Counted from the stretch's first letter, positions 1 through 7,432 are shown. The stretch is DNA of 33,144 nucleotides from Candidatus Nomurabacteria bacterium RIFCSPLOWO2_01_FULL_36_10b (GCA_001785725.1 MFUQ01000003.1:1-33144), one strand, 5' to 3'. Made by a program: numbers and translations. The notes: generated by a model from the letters alone, not told the origin.

Positions 1-176
1 TTCCCGCCAAACCTGTCAAATTCTTTCAACGTAAAAATACATAGAAAAAATAGAATAACTGAAAAAATAATCACTTCAGCATCTTTTGCGACAAGTCCGT
101 CAAAAACAGATGCAATAATTCTGGACTGAATTACAGAAAGAACGGTTACAAACACAACTACAATCAAAAAGTACAA
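1..176 (-). CDS. Possible partial membrane protein at the window edge
   Basis: An open frame of about 58 codons runs off the left edge on the minus strand with no stop. It is bounded upstream by an in-frame TAA at 213-215. No ATG is present; the first usable start would be TTG at 176. The translation has two hydrophobic stretches (YFLIVVVFVTVLSVI and VIIFSVILFFLCIF) separated by a short polar segment, and ends toward the edge with KEFDRFGG. Two membrane helices are plausible, but T-rich DNA gives hydrophobic codons by chance. I do not recognise a family. The start is uncertain and the rest of the gene lies outside the window. Confidence 0.3.
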   Translation of the reverse strand, partial: MYFLIVVVFVTVLSVIQSRIIASVFDGLVAKDAEVIIFSVILFFLCIFTLKEFDRFGG

Positions 177-238
177 AGTGTATTTTTTAGATTTAATTAG
201 AAAACTAGATTTTTATTTTTAATTTATTGTAAATAAAT

Positions 239-1315
239 TTAATTTCTTGTTGAAGTTTCAAAATTAAATAATTCTTGAATAATACCATTTCTATCACTTC
301 TTACTGAGGTTGGGGCTTCTTCTATTACTTTTACTCTCTCTGGTGCTGGTACTGTTGTACTAGATGTAACATTGCTAATTGCTGGAAGTTCTGGTTCTGT
401 TCTTATTGAACAGTGATTTGTACATGCTTCTTTTGCATATTGATTCCACAATTCAACAGATTTACAGGAAGTTCTTTCTCCTAATGTAATTTCAAAACCA
501 TCGTAACATTGAGCATATACATTTCTATACATACCATTACCACATTCATTATTAACCTTAAATGTGTTTACTCCACATTTTGCGTTTGGTGAAGTAGTAA
601 CTGTTGGCACTTTATATGGTTTTAGGGAACTAGGCACTGTTGTTGATGATACATCTGATGTTATAACTGTAGGAAGAGGAGCAGAAAAATCTTTTCCATA
701 AGATGGGACAGTTGTTTCATTAACATTATTTCTGCTTTCTAATTCTCTAATTTTTGCTTCAAGTTCAGCGATTCTATTCAAAAGGGCTTGGATTTTTGCG
801 TCTGTGATATCTTTAACTTCAACTTGCTTTTCAATAGCTTTTCCTATAGCTTCTTTTGCGGTAACATTTTGGACTTTCTCCATAACATCCGTTAACACAG
901 TAGCTCTTGTAGTAACCGTAGCCGATACGCCACTTAAGGCCTCTTCTTGTTTCTTCTCATCTCGTATTTTAGAAATTGAATCTGTTGCTTTGTTGATATT
1001 TTTATCAGATTCTTGGAAAAGAGTTGTCGCTATTTCAGTATTACCTTCACTAATTTGCTCTTTAGCTAGTTCAAAGTTTCTACTTGAAAAATCTTGAAGA
1101 ATTTCTGCTTTCTTTTCTTTATCAAAAGTGAATATAAGCTTAACTTTTTCAAAGAATTTAACTGGCTCTACTTTAGCTTCATAAGAATAAGATACAGCTT
1201 CTTCTGTATTAGCTTGTAGTGGCTCAACTGTAGTTACTTGAGCATTTACCACATTTACCCCTAAAAATATAGCGAATATTGATAATATGACCAAACCAAA
1301 TGTTATTTTTTTCAT
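239..1315 (-). CDS. Secreted coiled-coil protein with a six-cysteine C-terminal module
   Basis: The product has 358 residues from the ATG at 1315. It starts with a signal peptide (MKK, then a hydrophobic core, likely cleavage near VNA/Q at residue 25). Residues about 45-200 are charged and helical, ending in a leucine-spaced coil (LLNRIAELEAKIRELES); this resembles the DUF5667-like helical domains of Patescibacteria, by impression only. A Ser/Thr/Pro-rich linker follows. Next comes a module with six cysteines spaced C-x9-C-x11-C-x13-C-x13-C-x3-C and containing the motifs YRNVYAQCYDG and TSCKS; I believe this module recurs in secreted CPR proteins. A Thr/Val/Pro-rich tail ends the protein. It is probably exported and disulfide-bonded or metal-binding; its function is unknown. 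The ATG at 1315 is preferred over the in-frame ATG at 1333 and TTG at 1339 because a promoter overlaps those. Confidence 0.8.
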   Translation of the reverse strand: MKKITFGLVILSIFAIFLGVNVVNAQVTTVEPLQANTEEAVSYSYEAKVEPVKFFEKVKLIFTFDKEKKAEILQDFSSRNFELAKEQISEGNTEIATTLFQESDKNINKATDSISKIRDEKKQEEALSGVSATVTTRATVLTDVMEKVQNVTAKEAIGKAIEKQVEVKDITDAKIQALLNRIAELEAKIRELESRNNVNETTVPSYGKDFSAPLPTVITSDVSSTTVPSSLKPYKVPTVTTSPNAKCGVNTFKVNNECGNGMYRNVYAQCYDGFEITLGERTSCKSVELWNQYAKEACTNHCSIRTEPELPAISNVTSSTTVPAPERVKVIEEAPTSVRSDRNGIIQELFNFETSTRN

Positions 1316-1323
1316 ATATTTAT

Positions 1324-1352
1324 ATATTAACATAATCAATAATTTTTGACAA
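1324..1352 (-). promoter_or_regulatory. Promoter of the secreted coiled-coil gene
   Basis: On the minus strand TTGTCA (1347-1352) and TAATAT (1324-1329) are separated by 17 nt. The -10 ends 8 nt before the ATG at 1315, so the transcript would begin within a few bases of the start codon. Confidence 0.5.
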
Positions 1353-1373
1353 GTTCTCTAGAATTTATCTTTT

Positions 1374-1389
1374 CCGCCCTAACTGGCGG
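1374..1389. repeat. Small GC-rich hairpin between tgt and the secreted-protein gene
   Basis: CCGCC and GGCGG are separated by a 6-nt loop in otherwise AT-rich DNA, 22 nt downstream of the tgt stop on the minus strand. No T-run follows on the minus strand, so it is a weak terminator candidate at best. Confidence 0.35.
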
Positions 1390-1410
1390 GATGTTAGTAG
1401 AAAATAAATA

Positions 1411-2643
1411 CTAACTATAATAATCTTTCAAAAAATTTTCTTTAAATAAATTAAAATTACCATCAATAATTGATTGCCTAATATCTTTCATTAATTGAAC
1501 AAGAAAAAATATATTATGTTGCGACACAATCATAGAAGCAAGCATTTCGTGCGAATGATAAAGGTGAGAAATATAAGCACGAGTATATTGCATTGAAACT
1601 GGCGATGAAGTTGTTATATCAAGTTTAGACATATCGCTTCTATATTTAGAGTTTCTTAAGTTCACTATTCCATTTTTTGTATACATGTGGCCATGACGAG
1701 CAAGACGTGTTGGAATTACGCAATCAAATGTGTCACATCCCGCTTCAACGGCAAGAAAAATATCAATAGGTTCACCAATTCCAAGAAGATGCCGTGGTTT
1801 CTCTTCTGGCAGTTCTTCATTTACCCATCGTACAGCAGTGCCAATATCATCTTTCGTAAATGACCCGCCAATACCAAAACCATCAAAATCCATAGCACCA
1901 AGTGTACGTGCTGATTCGCGACGCAAGTCCTCATATTGGCCACCCTGCACAACACCAAAGATGGCCTGATAGAAACGTGTGTCATCAGGTGGCACATTAG
2001 ATTTTAAACGTTTATGTTCACGTAATGATTGCTCTGCCCAACGATGAGTGCGCGCAAGAGCTTCTTCTTGATAATCACGAGGGACTTGCGGAGATGTACA
2101 TTCATCAAATGCAAAAATAATATCAGCCCCAAGATTCCATTGAATTTGCATTGATTTTTCTGGAGTAAAACGATGTTCGGAACCATCAATGTGAGATTTG
2201 AATGTTACTCCTTCTTCATCAATAGCGCAGAGTTTTTCTGTCCCCTCCTGCCCACGCTTAGCGTGGGCATCCTCCCCAGAATTTGGGAGGATTAGAGAAG
2301 AAGCCATAATTTTACTTACCTTCTTGCCATAAGCCTCTCCTAAAGAAAAAACTTGAAATCCGCCCGAATCAGTGAAAATTGGGCCAGACCAATTCATAAA
2401 AGAATGAAGACCACCTGCACGAGAAACAATATCATCACCCGGTTGTAAATATAAATGATATGTATTTGCTAATACAGCTTGCGCTCCTGTCGCGAGTATC
2501 ATATCTGACGTCATTGCTTTTACTGTTGCTTTCGTGCCAACAACAATAAGGGCGGGGGTTTCTATATCACCATGTTGTGTATGAATAACGCCAGCACGAG
2601 CGTTGCTACCCTTCATTTTTTGTTGGATGTTAAATGAAAACAT
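1411..2643 (-). CDS. tgt: Queuine/preQ1 tRNA-guanine transglycosylase, zinc cysteines missing
   Basis: The product (410 aa) exchanges the wobble guanine of GUN-anticodon tRNAs for a queuosine precursor. The core is clear: TDSGGFQVFSLG with the general-base Asp92, FDECTSP, GVVQGG near 230, and FDCVIPTR with the nucleophile Asp307. Two oddities are visible. First, the structural zinc site (usually CxCxxC plus His) reads LDITTSSPVSMQYTRAY at 341-357, so the three cysteines are replaced by Thr345, Ser347 and Ser350, while His376 (SQHN) remains. Second, residues about 118-132 are encoded by a double palindrome inserted in frame between the QVFSLG loop and the EEGVTFKSHIDG strand. The gene is last in the proS-mreB-mreC-tgt run, 30 nt after mreC, and has no Shine-Dalgarno. 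Whether it uses queuine or preQ1 cannot be told; no other queuosine gene is in view. Confidence 0.93.
   Translation of the reverse strand: MFSFNIQQKMKGSNARAGVIHTQHGDIETPALIVVGTKATVKAMTSDMILATGAQAVLANTYHLYLQPGDDIVSRAGGLHSFMNWSGPIFTDSGGFQVFSLGEAYGKKVSKIMASSLILPNSGEDAHAKRGQEGTEKLCAIDEEGVTFKSHIDGSEHRFTPEKSMQIQWNLGADIIFAFDECTSPQVPRDYQEEALARTHRWAEQSLREHKRLKSNVPPDDTRFYQAIFGVVQGGQYEDLRRESARTLGAMDFDGFGIGGSFTKDDIGTAVRWVNEELPEEKPRHLLGIGEPIDIFLAVEAGCDTFDCVIPTRLARHGHMYTKNGIVNLRNSKYRSDMSKLDITTSSPVSMQYTRAYISHLYHSHEMLASMIVSQHNIFFLVQLMKDIRQSIIDGNFNLFKENFLKDYYS
2249..2292. repeat. Double palindrome inserted in frame inside tgt
   Basis: Two hairpins are adjacent. The first is TGCCCACGC-tta-GCGTGGGCA (2249-2269, 9-bp stem). 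The second is ATCCTCCC-8 nt-GGGAGGAT (2269-2292, 8-bp stem, sharing base 2269). The local GC content is far above that of the surrounding gene. The arrangement, a CCCCTC lead-in then a variable hairpin then a second C-rich hairpin, resembles the intergenic composite repeats at 22705-22768 and 30418-30486. Translated on the tgt strand it gives a polar Gly/Asp/Lys segment, and the frame stays open. Confidence 0.7.
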
Positions 2644-2673
2644 TTTAATAGGGGGAGAAGAAGAGATAACAAT

Positions 2674-3468
2674 CTACTTACTTATCTGCACATATCTCAA
2701 TGATGATAACGAAACTGGAACACGCGCATATATTTTCTGCGATGGGTCACGCGGGTCAGATACAATTGAAACAACAACAGCTATAATATTTCTAGAACTT
2801 GATTGGTCTGTAATTATATCACCAACACTTATTTCCATTTGTTGTGAAACTTCTGTTTTAAAACTACCACCACCGCGACCATACAAAGTAATAACTGATT
2901 GTGATGGACTATGATATCCTACAATTTCATTACTTGGTGCAGAATATAATACTACATGCGATGTTGTTGCCATACTTTTTGTAACAACACCTAAAATAAT
3001 TTTATTTGAAGCAAACACGCGATCTCCAACAATTACACCATCATATGAACCACGATCAAGAATAAGACTATCATATGGTATTTGTGGCGGTCGTGATGTA
3101 ACAAGAGCTATTGATTTAGGCATAATTTCATATCCTGTAGGAGTTGAATCACTTAACCCAAATAATGCTCCACTACGTGCGATATCAGTTGCTATTTGAA
3201 TATGAGATGACTGTTCAGCTTCTAAAACTTTGATACGTTCATTAATTTCATTTAGAGAACGTTGCATTTCTTTTTTTGATTTAAAAATAGTATTCGCAGT
3301 ATCAATAATTTTATATCGTGTTTGCCAAACTGTTTCATCAATACGAGAAACAGGACCAGTAAGAAGTGGCGCTAAAAGAAGCACTGCAATAATTAATACG
3401 CCTATAATAAGAATCGTTGACGTATATGATGAGGATTGTTTAGCGTGGTGGAAGTTCGTCATATTCAT
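2674..3468 (-). CDS. mreC: Rod shape-determining protein MreC
   Basis: The protein has about 264 residues. A short N-terminal tail is followed by one membrane helix (STILIIGVLIIAVLLLAPLL), a helical coil (residues about 65-90, MQRSLNEINERIKVLEAEQ) and the beta-rich MreC core. The core carries DSLILDRGSYDGVIVGDRVFASNKIILGVVTK and the later GDIITDQSSSRNIIAVVVS. MreC sits outside the membrane and links MreB filaments to peptidoglycan synthesis. The gene overlaps the mreB stop by about 29 nt. The start is ATG 3468 or ATG 3462 (MTNFHHAK); a longer frame from 3495 would only add residues read over mreB. No mreD, rodA or PBP2 gene follows. Confidence 0.9.
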   Translation of the reverse strand: MNMTNFHHAKQSSSYTSTILIIGVLIIAVLLLAPLLTGPVSRIDETVWQTRYKIIDTANTIFKSKKEMQRSLNEINERIKVLEAEQSSHIQIATDIARSGALFGLSDSTPTGYEIMPKSIALVTSRPPQIPYDSLILDRGSYDGVIVGDRVFASNKIILGVVTKSMATTSHVVLYSAPSNEIVGYHSPSQSVITLYGRGGGSFKTEVSQQMEISVGDIITDQSSSRNIIAVVVSIVSDPRDPSQKIYARVPVSLSSLRYVQISK

Positions 3469-4501
3469 GTAGGAGAACGCCTCTATATAATTCAAGGTCC
3501 TCCAATATCATTCCTGCCCCACGCGCAACCGCTGATAATGCATCTGGAGCTACGTGAACCGGTATATTTAATTCCCTGTTTATTAATACATCAAGATTAT
3601 GGATAAGTCCTCCTCCTCCAGATAAAAATATGCCACGTCGCATTACATCGGCTACAATTTCTGGCGGAGTCCTTTCCAGAACTTCTTTTATACTATCAAT
3701 CAATATACGTATTGATGAATTCAATGCCTCACGCACATCAGTATCAGTAACAATTATTTCTCGTGGAAGACCAGTGATAAGGTCTCTCCCACGTATATTC
3801 ATCTCAAGCGGTTCACGTGGGACAATAGAGCTCACTTTTATTTTTATATCTTCGGCGGTTTTTTCGCCTATGAGAATTTTAAATTCATTGCGAATATGAT
3901 TAATAATATCACGATTAAGATGATCGCCGGCAATTTTTAGATTTTTTGATTGCACAATTCCACCCAACGAAATAACCGCAATATCGCTTGTCCCTCCTCC
4001 AATATCAACAACCATAGAGCCAACCGGGTCATTTACTGGTAAACCAATACCAATTGCGGCTGCCATTGGTTCTTCCACAATATAAACCTCTCTTACGCCT
4101 GCTGATTTTGCGGCATCAATGACAGCTCGTGTTTCAACATTAGTTATTCCAGAAGGAACACCCACAACAACACGCGGTCGTATAAATTTACTCTGACGCT
4201 TACTTAATCTCTCTGCTTTATTAATTAAATAATGAAGCATCTCTTCAGTAACTTCAAAATCAGAGATTACACCATCAACAAGCGGACGTATAACATCAAT
4301 GTGACCCGGTGTGCGTCCTAACATTTTTTTCGCCTCGCTACCAACAGCGACGACACGACCAGTTTTTTTATTTATCGCAACAATAGATGGTTCATCAATG
4401 ATGATTCCGTGCCCTCTTACCCACACAAGAGTATTAGCGGTACCTAGATCAATACCAATATCATTAGAGAATTTTTTGTATATGTCATCCAGAAATTTCA
4501 T
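3440..4501 (-). CDS. mreB: Rod shape-determining actin homologue MreB
   Basis: The product has 353 aa, close to the usual length. It has an actin-like ATPase fold: phosphate-1 motif GIDLGTANTLVW near residue 16, VGVPSGITNVE, phosphate-2 VVDIGGGTSDIAVISLGG near 165, and the adenosine motif FLSGGGGLIHNLD near 293. MreB polymerises under the membrane and guides lateral wall synthesis. Its start codon overlaps the proS stop (TAATG arrangement), which implies translational coupling. With mreC it forms the core of the elongasome, so a rod or elongated cell is expected. The unusual point is the insertion of this pair between proS and tgt. Confidence 0.96.
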   Translation of the reverse strand: MKFLDDIYKKFSNDIGIDLGTANTLVWVRGHGIIIDEPSIVAINKKTGRVVAVGSEAKKMLGRTPGHIDVIRPLVDGVISDFEVTEEMLHYLINKAERLSKRQSKFIRPRVVVGVPSGITNVETRAVIDAAKSAGVREVYIVEEPMAAAIGIGLPVNDPVGSMVVDIGGGTSDIAVISLGGIVQSKNLKIAGDHLNRDIINHIRNEFKILIGEKTAEDIKIKVSSIVPREPLEMNIRGRDLITGLPREIIVTDTDVREALNSSIRILIDSIKEVLERTPPEIVADVMRRGIFLSGGGGLIHNLDVLINRELNIPVHVAPDALSAVARGAGMILEDLELYRGVLLHEYDELPPR

Positions 4502-5757
4502 TATGAATTAAATTTATTAAGTACTTCTTCAATACTCATAACAGTGCTCTCCGCGCCATTCCGCGCCTTAACTTCAACGCCCCCCGCTTCTCGTGAACGC
4601 TTACTCATTACAACGCGCCACGGAATGCCAATGAGATCAGCGTCACTAAATTTTTCACCAGCGCTTATATCACGCCTATCATCAAAAAGCACCTCAACGC
4701 CTCGCTTACATAAACTAATGTAAAACTCTTCTGCTTCTTTCTGCAATTCATCGTCTCCACCATCAAGTGATAGCAAATGTACTTTAAATGGCGCTACACT
4801 TTCAGGCCATACAATACCACCATCATCAGCAAATAATTCTACAATAACGCCCATAATACGTGATAACCCAATACCATATGAACCCATAAAAATAGGATGA
4901 GTAGCACCTTTTTCATCAGTATACACAAGATCAAGTGGCTTGGAGAACTTTGTGCCAAGCGTAAAGATGTTGCCGACTTCTGCGGCATTTACTTTCTGCA
5001 TTTTATTTTTATCTAATCCAATGTTAGACAAAACTTCATCCGTATACACTTCCTCATTCACAGCTAATTTTTTATCATAATCAACGTATATAGAATCTTC
5101 TCCTGATGGCATTATTGTTTGAAATTCGTGTGAGAACTTAGCGAATGACCCACCTGAAGAAAAAGTTATAAACGTTTTCTCGCCAATTCCTAAACGTTCA
5201 TAAACACGATTATATACTTCTTTCATTTTGTCATAAAAAATTTGATGCTCCGCTTCGCCACGAGAAAAAGAATATAAATCTTTCATCAGAAATTCTCGTC
5301 CACGCAAAAGACCTGATTTAGCGCGCATTTCGTTACGAAACTTTGTTTGTATTTGATATATGAAAACTGGAAGGTCACGATATGATGAAATGTGATGTTT
5401 AACTAAAGCAGTCAATGGTTCCTCATGAGTAAAACCAAAACCAACTTGCCCTCCAGCTTTAAGTTCACTCTTAAACCAATTATCAACAACTTTATCATCC
5501 CAACGTCCAGTTGCTTGCCATGTTTCTGGGTTTTGTAATGCAGTCATATAAATCTCTTGCCCGCCAGCACTATTCATTTCCTCGCGAATAATATTATTAA
5601 TTTTTGAGAGTACTCTTAATCCAAGCGGTAAAAAAGAATATGCTCCGGCTACTTCCTTATGTATATATCCAGCTCGAACCAATAATTGCGCGTTTTTGGC
5701 AACTTCGTCCGTTGGTATCTCATGACGTGTTTTAGTAAAAAGTTGTGATTGTTTCAT
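4501..5757 (-). CDS. proS: Prolyl-tRNA synthetase, short form without editing domain
   Basis: The product has 418 aa from the ATG at 5757 (MKQSQLFTKTRHEIPTDE). Class II features are visible: FLPLGLRVLSKINNIIREEM (motif 1), FRNEMRAKSGLLRGREFLMKDLYSF (motif 2), EVGNIFTLGTKFSKPLDLVY, and MGSYGIGLSRIMGVIVE (motif 3), followed by the anticodon-binding domain (FKVHLLSLDGGDDEL to the C-terminus). Bacterial ProRS of the E. coli type is about 570 aa because a YbaK-like editing insertion follows motif 2. Here SGEDSIYVDYDKKLAVNEE runs into AAEVGNIF with only a short linker, so that domain is missing. A longer frame to 5823 adds a hydrophobic stretch not seen in the family. It is the first gene of the proS-mreB-mreC-tgt run. 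Confidence 0.95.
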   Translation of the reverse strand: MKQSQLFTKTRHEIPTDEVAKNAQLLVRAGYIHKEVAGAYSFLPLGLRVLSKINNIIREEMNSAGGQEIYMTALQNPETWQATGRWDDKVVDNWFKSELKAGGQVGFGFTHEEPLTALVKHHISSYRDLPVFIYQIQTKFRNEMRAKSGLLRGREFLMKDLYSFSRGEAEHQIFYDKMKEVYNRVYERLGIGEKTFITFSSGGSFAKFSHEFQTIMPSGEDSIYVDYDKKLAVNEEVYTDEVLSNIGLDKNKMQKVNAAEVGNIFTLGTKFSKPLDLVYTDEKGATHPIFMGSYGIGLSRIMGVIVELFADDGGIVWPESVAPFKVHLLSLDGGDDELQKEAEEFYISLCKRGVEVLFDDRRDISAGEKFSDADLIGIPWRVVMSKRSREAGGVEVKARNGAESTVMSIEEVLNKFNS

Positions 5758-5764
5758 ATTCTCT

Positions 5765-5770
5765 ATAGTA
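5765..5770 (-). promoter_or_regulatory. Candidate -10 for the proS-mreB-mreC-tgt operon
   Basis: TACTAT on the minus strand ends 7 nt before the proS ATG at 5757. At 17 nt upstream only a poor -35 (TTTGCT) is seen, so the call is weak on its own. The spacing fits the near-leaderless pattern seen elsewhere in the window. The remaining sequence up to 5928 is AT-rich with no gene. Confidence 0.35.
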
Positions 5771-5928
5771 CTCAAAATAATGAAAAAAGCAAAAAAAATG
5801 GGGTCTTGCCTTCTATAGAACACTCAACAATGTTGTTCACTATTTTAGTACTATTGTCTTTACACAAATATTTTGGGGTTTGCTATTTTACACAAACTTG
5901 TTTGTAATAATCTAGATATATGATATAC

Positions 5929-6417
5929 TTATATTACTTTTGGGGTATTCCCATCGATCTCAGCATTTGCTGAGTGATGATTTTCTAAGAAAAGCTCGAG
6001 TAATTTCTCGAGTTTTTCTTTTACTCTAAACATGCCCTTCTCATCAAGTTGCCCTAACTTACGTTGGAAACGTTTCGTATGTAACATACGTATCTGATAT
6101 AACAGAACATATCTTTTGTGCTCTTGAAATGTGACGTCAATAAACCATGTACCTATTTTCTCTTTTGAAGATAGTGGTAATATAATGCAGATATCACTTG
6201 ATAATTTTTTAAAAACAAGAATAGGACGTCTAAATTCTTTCCCTTTCCCATACGATTCTCTACCAACATTCAAACCCAATGAACACCACCAAATGTCACC
6301 CTCGCGAAAATATATATTTCTAAACGATGGAAAAGCGATATCTTTCTTACGCTCATTCCACTCATCATACAAAGAGATGAGAATATCATTCTTGTCTTCA
6401 GTAATTTCAGTCTTCAT
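5929..6417 (-). CDS. PemK/MazF-like protein without visible antitoxin
   Basis: The product has 162 aa. Residues about 38-140 match the PemK/MazF beta-barrel layout: EGDIWWCSLGLNVGRESYGKG, then RRPILVFKKL, CIILPLSSK, WFIDV, and YVLLYQIRMLHTKRF, ending in a helical segment (FRVKEKLEKLLELFLE). In the family these folds cleave single-stranded RNA. The N-terminal 37 residues (charged, helical) and the C-terminal tail (NAEIDGNTPKVI) are extra. No antitoxin gene is adjacent: upstream is the divergent rpsB promoter region, downstream the proS promoter. It may be a solitary ribonuclease, or the antitoxin may be encoded elsewhere. The family call is fairly safe; activity as a toxin is inference. Confidence 0.75.
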   Translation of the reverse strand: MKTEITEDKNDILISLYDEWNERKKDIAFPSFRNIYFREGDIWWCSLGLNVGRESYGKGKEFRRPILVFKKLSSDICIILPLSSKEKIGTWFIDVTFQEHKRYVLLYQIRMLHTKRFQRKLGQLDEKGMFRVKEKLEKLLELFLENHHSANAEIDGNTPKVI

Positions 6418-6437
6418 AACAGAAAATCACTACAAAT

Positions 6438-6466
6438 ATAATATACTATTTTCTAATCACAAACAA
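6438..6466 (-). promoter_or_regulatory. Promoter of the MazF-like gene
   Basis: On the minus strand TTGTTT (6461-6466), a 17-nt spacer and TATTAT (6438-6443). The ATG at 6417 lies 20 nt past the -10, giving a leader of about 14 nt. It is back to back with the rpsB promoter. Confidence 0.5.
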
Positions 6467-6489
6467 TACTAATATGTAATAAATACCAC

Positions 6490-6517
6490 TTGTCTTCACA
6501 CAAATATATGCTAGTAT
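6490..6517 (+). promoter_or_regulatory. Promoter of rpsB
   Basis: TTGTCT (6490-6495), a 16-nt spacer, and an extended -10 TGC-TAGTAT (hexamer 6512-6517). The predicted start near 6524 leaves an untranslated leader of about 150 nt before rpsB, much longer than elsewhere in the window. Confidence 0.5.
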
Positions 6518-6523
6518 AACCCA

Positions 6524-6672
6524 GTCACCCTGTTTAAGCTTATTATCCAATATTATTAAATAAGATAAGCTCATTTCTCTTCTTTTAAGGGACATGCAAA
6601 CGATTCTTTTTTCCCTTTTTCGCATACAGCGAAAAGAGACAAGAAATAGAATTGTGCAGGAACACCAATTAT
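6524..6672 (+). promoter_or_regulatory. Structured 5' leader of rpsB
   Basis: The leader can form at least two hairpins: AGCTTAT/ATAAGCT (6537-6543 with 6565-6571) and TTTTCGC-ataca-GCGAAAA (about 6617-6635). A T-rich stretch lies between them. In other bacteria rpsB is autoregulated by S2 through its leader; a similar role here is inference. No Shine-Dalgarno lies at the usual distance from the ATG at 6673; an AGGA is about 14 nt upstream. Confidence 0.35.
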
Positions 6673-7353
6673 ATGTCAGATATAAATAATTTAATTGAGC
6701 AGATGTATACTGCAGGTCTTCAGACAGGATATACTCGTAGTCGTAGACATCCAAGCACACAAGACGCAATCTATGCTATTAAAAATCGCATAGATATTAT
6801 TGACCTTACACAAACCGCAAAAGTCCTTGTTGAGGCACAAGAATTTCTCGCTGGTATAAAACGAGCAGGTAAGAAAATTCTATTCGTTGGTACAAAACCA
6901 GAAATCAAGCGCCTGATTACAGAAGCGGCGGAGCATGCTGATATGCCATATATTACAAAACGTTGGGTCGGTGGCATTCTTACAAATTTCAAAGAAATTC
7001 GCGGACGAATTAACATATTAGATGACCTTGAAGACCGCAAAGCAACAAATCGTCTTATTTATCGCACGAAGAAAGAGCGTCTGCTTCTTGAAAGAACAAT
7101 TGATAAACTCAATGCGAACTTTGGCGGTATAAAAGATATGAAAGATTTACCTGGAGCTCTAGTTATTATTGACCCTCTTAAAGAAAATAATGCAGTGAAA
7201 GAAACGCGAATAAAAAATATACCGATTGTAGCGCTTGGTAATACTGATTGTGATATGAGTGTTATTGAATATCCAATTATTGGTAATGATGCTACGCAAG
7301 CAAGTGTTTCATTGATATTAAATGCTTTAGTAGAAGCAATGAAGACCATCTGA
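6673..7353 (+). CDS. rpsB: 30S ribosomal protein S2
   Basis: The product has 226 aa from the ATG at 6673 (MSDINNLIEQMYTAG); an upstream GTG at 6652 would add an unlikely tail. S2 hallmarks are present: AGLQTGYTRSRRHPS, ILFVGTKPEIKRLITEAAEHADMPYI, KRWVGGILTNFKEI, and ALVIIDPLKENNAVKETRIKNIPIVALGNTDCD, which corresponds to the conserved D...A..EA..L.IP.....DTNCDP region. S2 joins the 30S subunit late, on the solvent side. The gene is followed by tsf, the usual order. The stop is TGA, confirming that TGA is not reassigned in this genome. Confidence 0.97.
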   Translation: MSDINNLIEQMYTAGLQTGYTRSRRHPSTQDAIYAIKNRIDIIDLTQTAKVLVEAQEFLAGIKRAGKKILFVGTKPEIKRLITEAAEHADMPYITKRWVGGILTNFKEIRGRINILDDLEDRKATNRLIYRTKKERLLLERTIDKLNANFGGIKDMKDLPGALVIIDPLKENNAVKETRIKNIPIVALGNTDCDMSVIEYPIIGNDATQASVSLILNALVEAMKTI

Positions 7354-7363
7354 TCAAATTCTT

Positions 7364-7380
7364 CTTCGCCGGAGGCGAAG
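7364..7380. repeat. 3-nt-loop palindrome between rpsB and tsf
   Basis: CTTCGCC-gga-GGCGAAG forms a perfect 7-bp stem 10 nt after the rpsB stop. No T-run follows, so a simple terminator is unlikely. It resembles the other short palindromes at 7935, 12779, 21777 and 25051. Confidence 0.6.
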
Positions 7381-7426
7381 ATATAAATTATTTAAATATT
7401 ATATTTCTGCCATTGGCAAAACATAA

Positions 7427-7432
7427 TATAAT
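7427..7432 (+). promoter_or_regulatory. -10 element directly upstream of tsf
   Basis: A perfect TATAAT ends exactly 10 nt before the tsf ATG at 7443. No good -35 is seen at 17 nt. The position predicts a transcript starting at or within a few bases of the start codon. Confidence 0.45.

Noticed and set aside
2241..2300. Suspected frameshift or pseudogene in tgt at the palindrome.
   Set aside because: The insertion keeps the frame, and the conserved motifs continue on both sides, so the gene is intact.
6446..6625. A minus-strand frame of about 59 codons just upstream of the MazF-like gene, in the position of an antitoxin.
   Set aside because: It covers the rpsB leader and promoter in antisense, has no antitoxin-like DNA-binding or acidic pattern, and reads as hydrophobic/basic translation of AT-rich DNA. 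The MazF promoter also lies inside it.
6673..7353. Recoding of TGA as glycine, as in some CPR lineages.
   Set aside because: rpsB ends naturally at TGA after the conserved C-terminus, and no gene needs an in-frame TGA.
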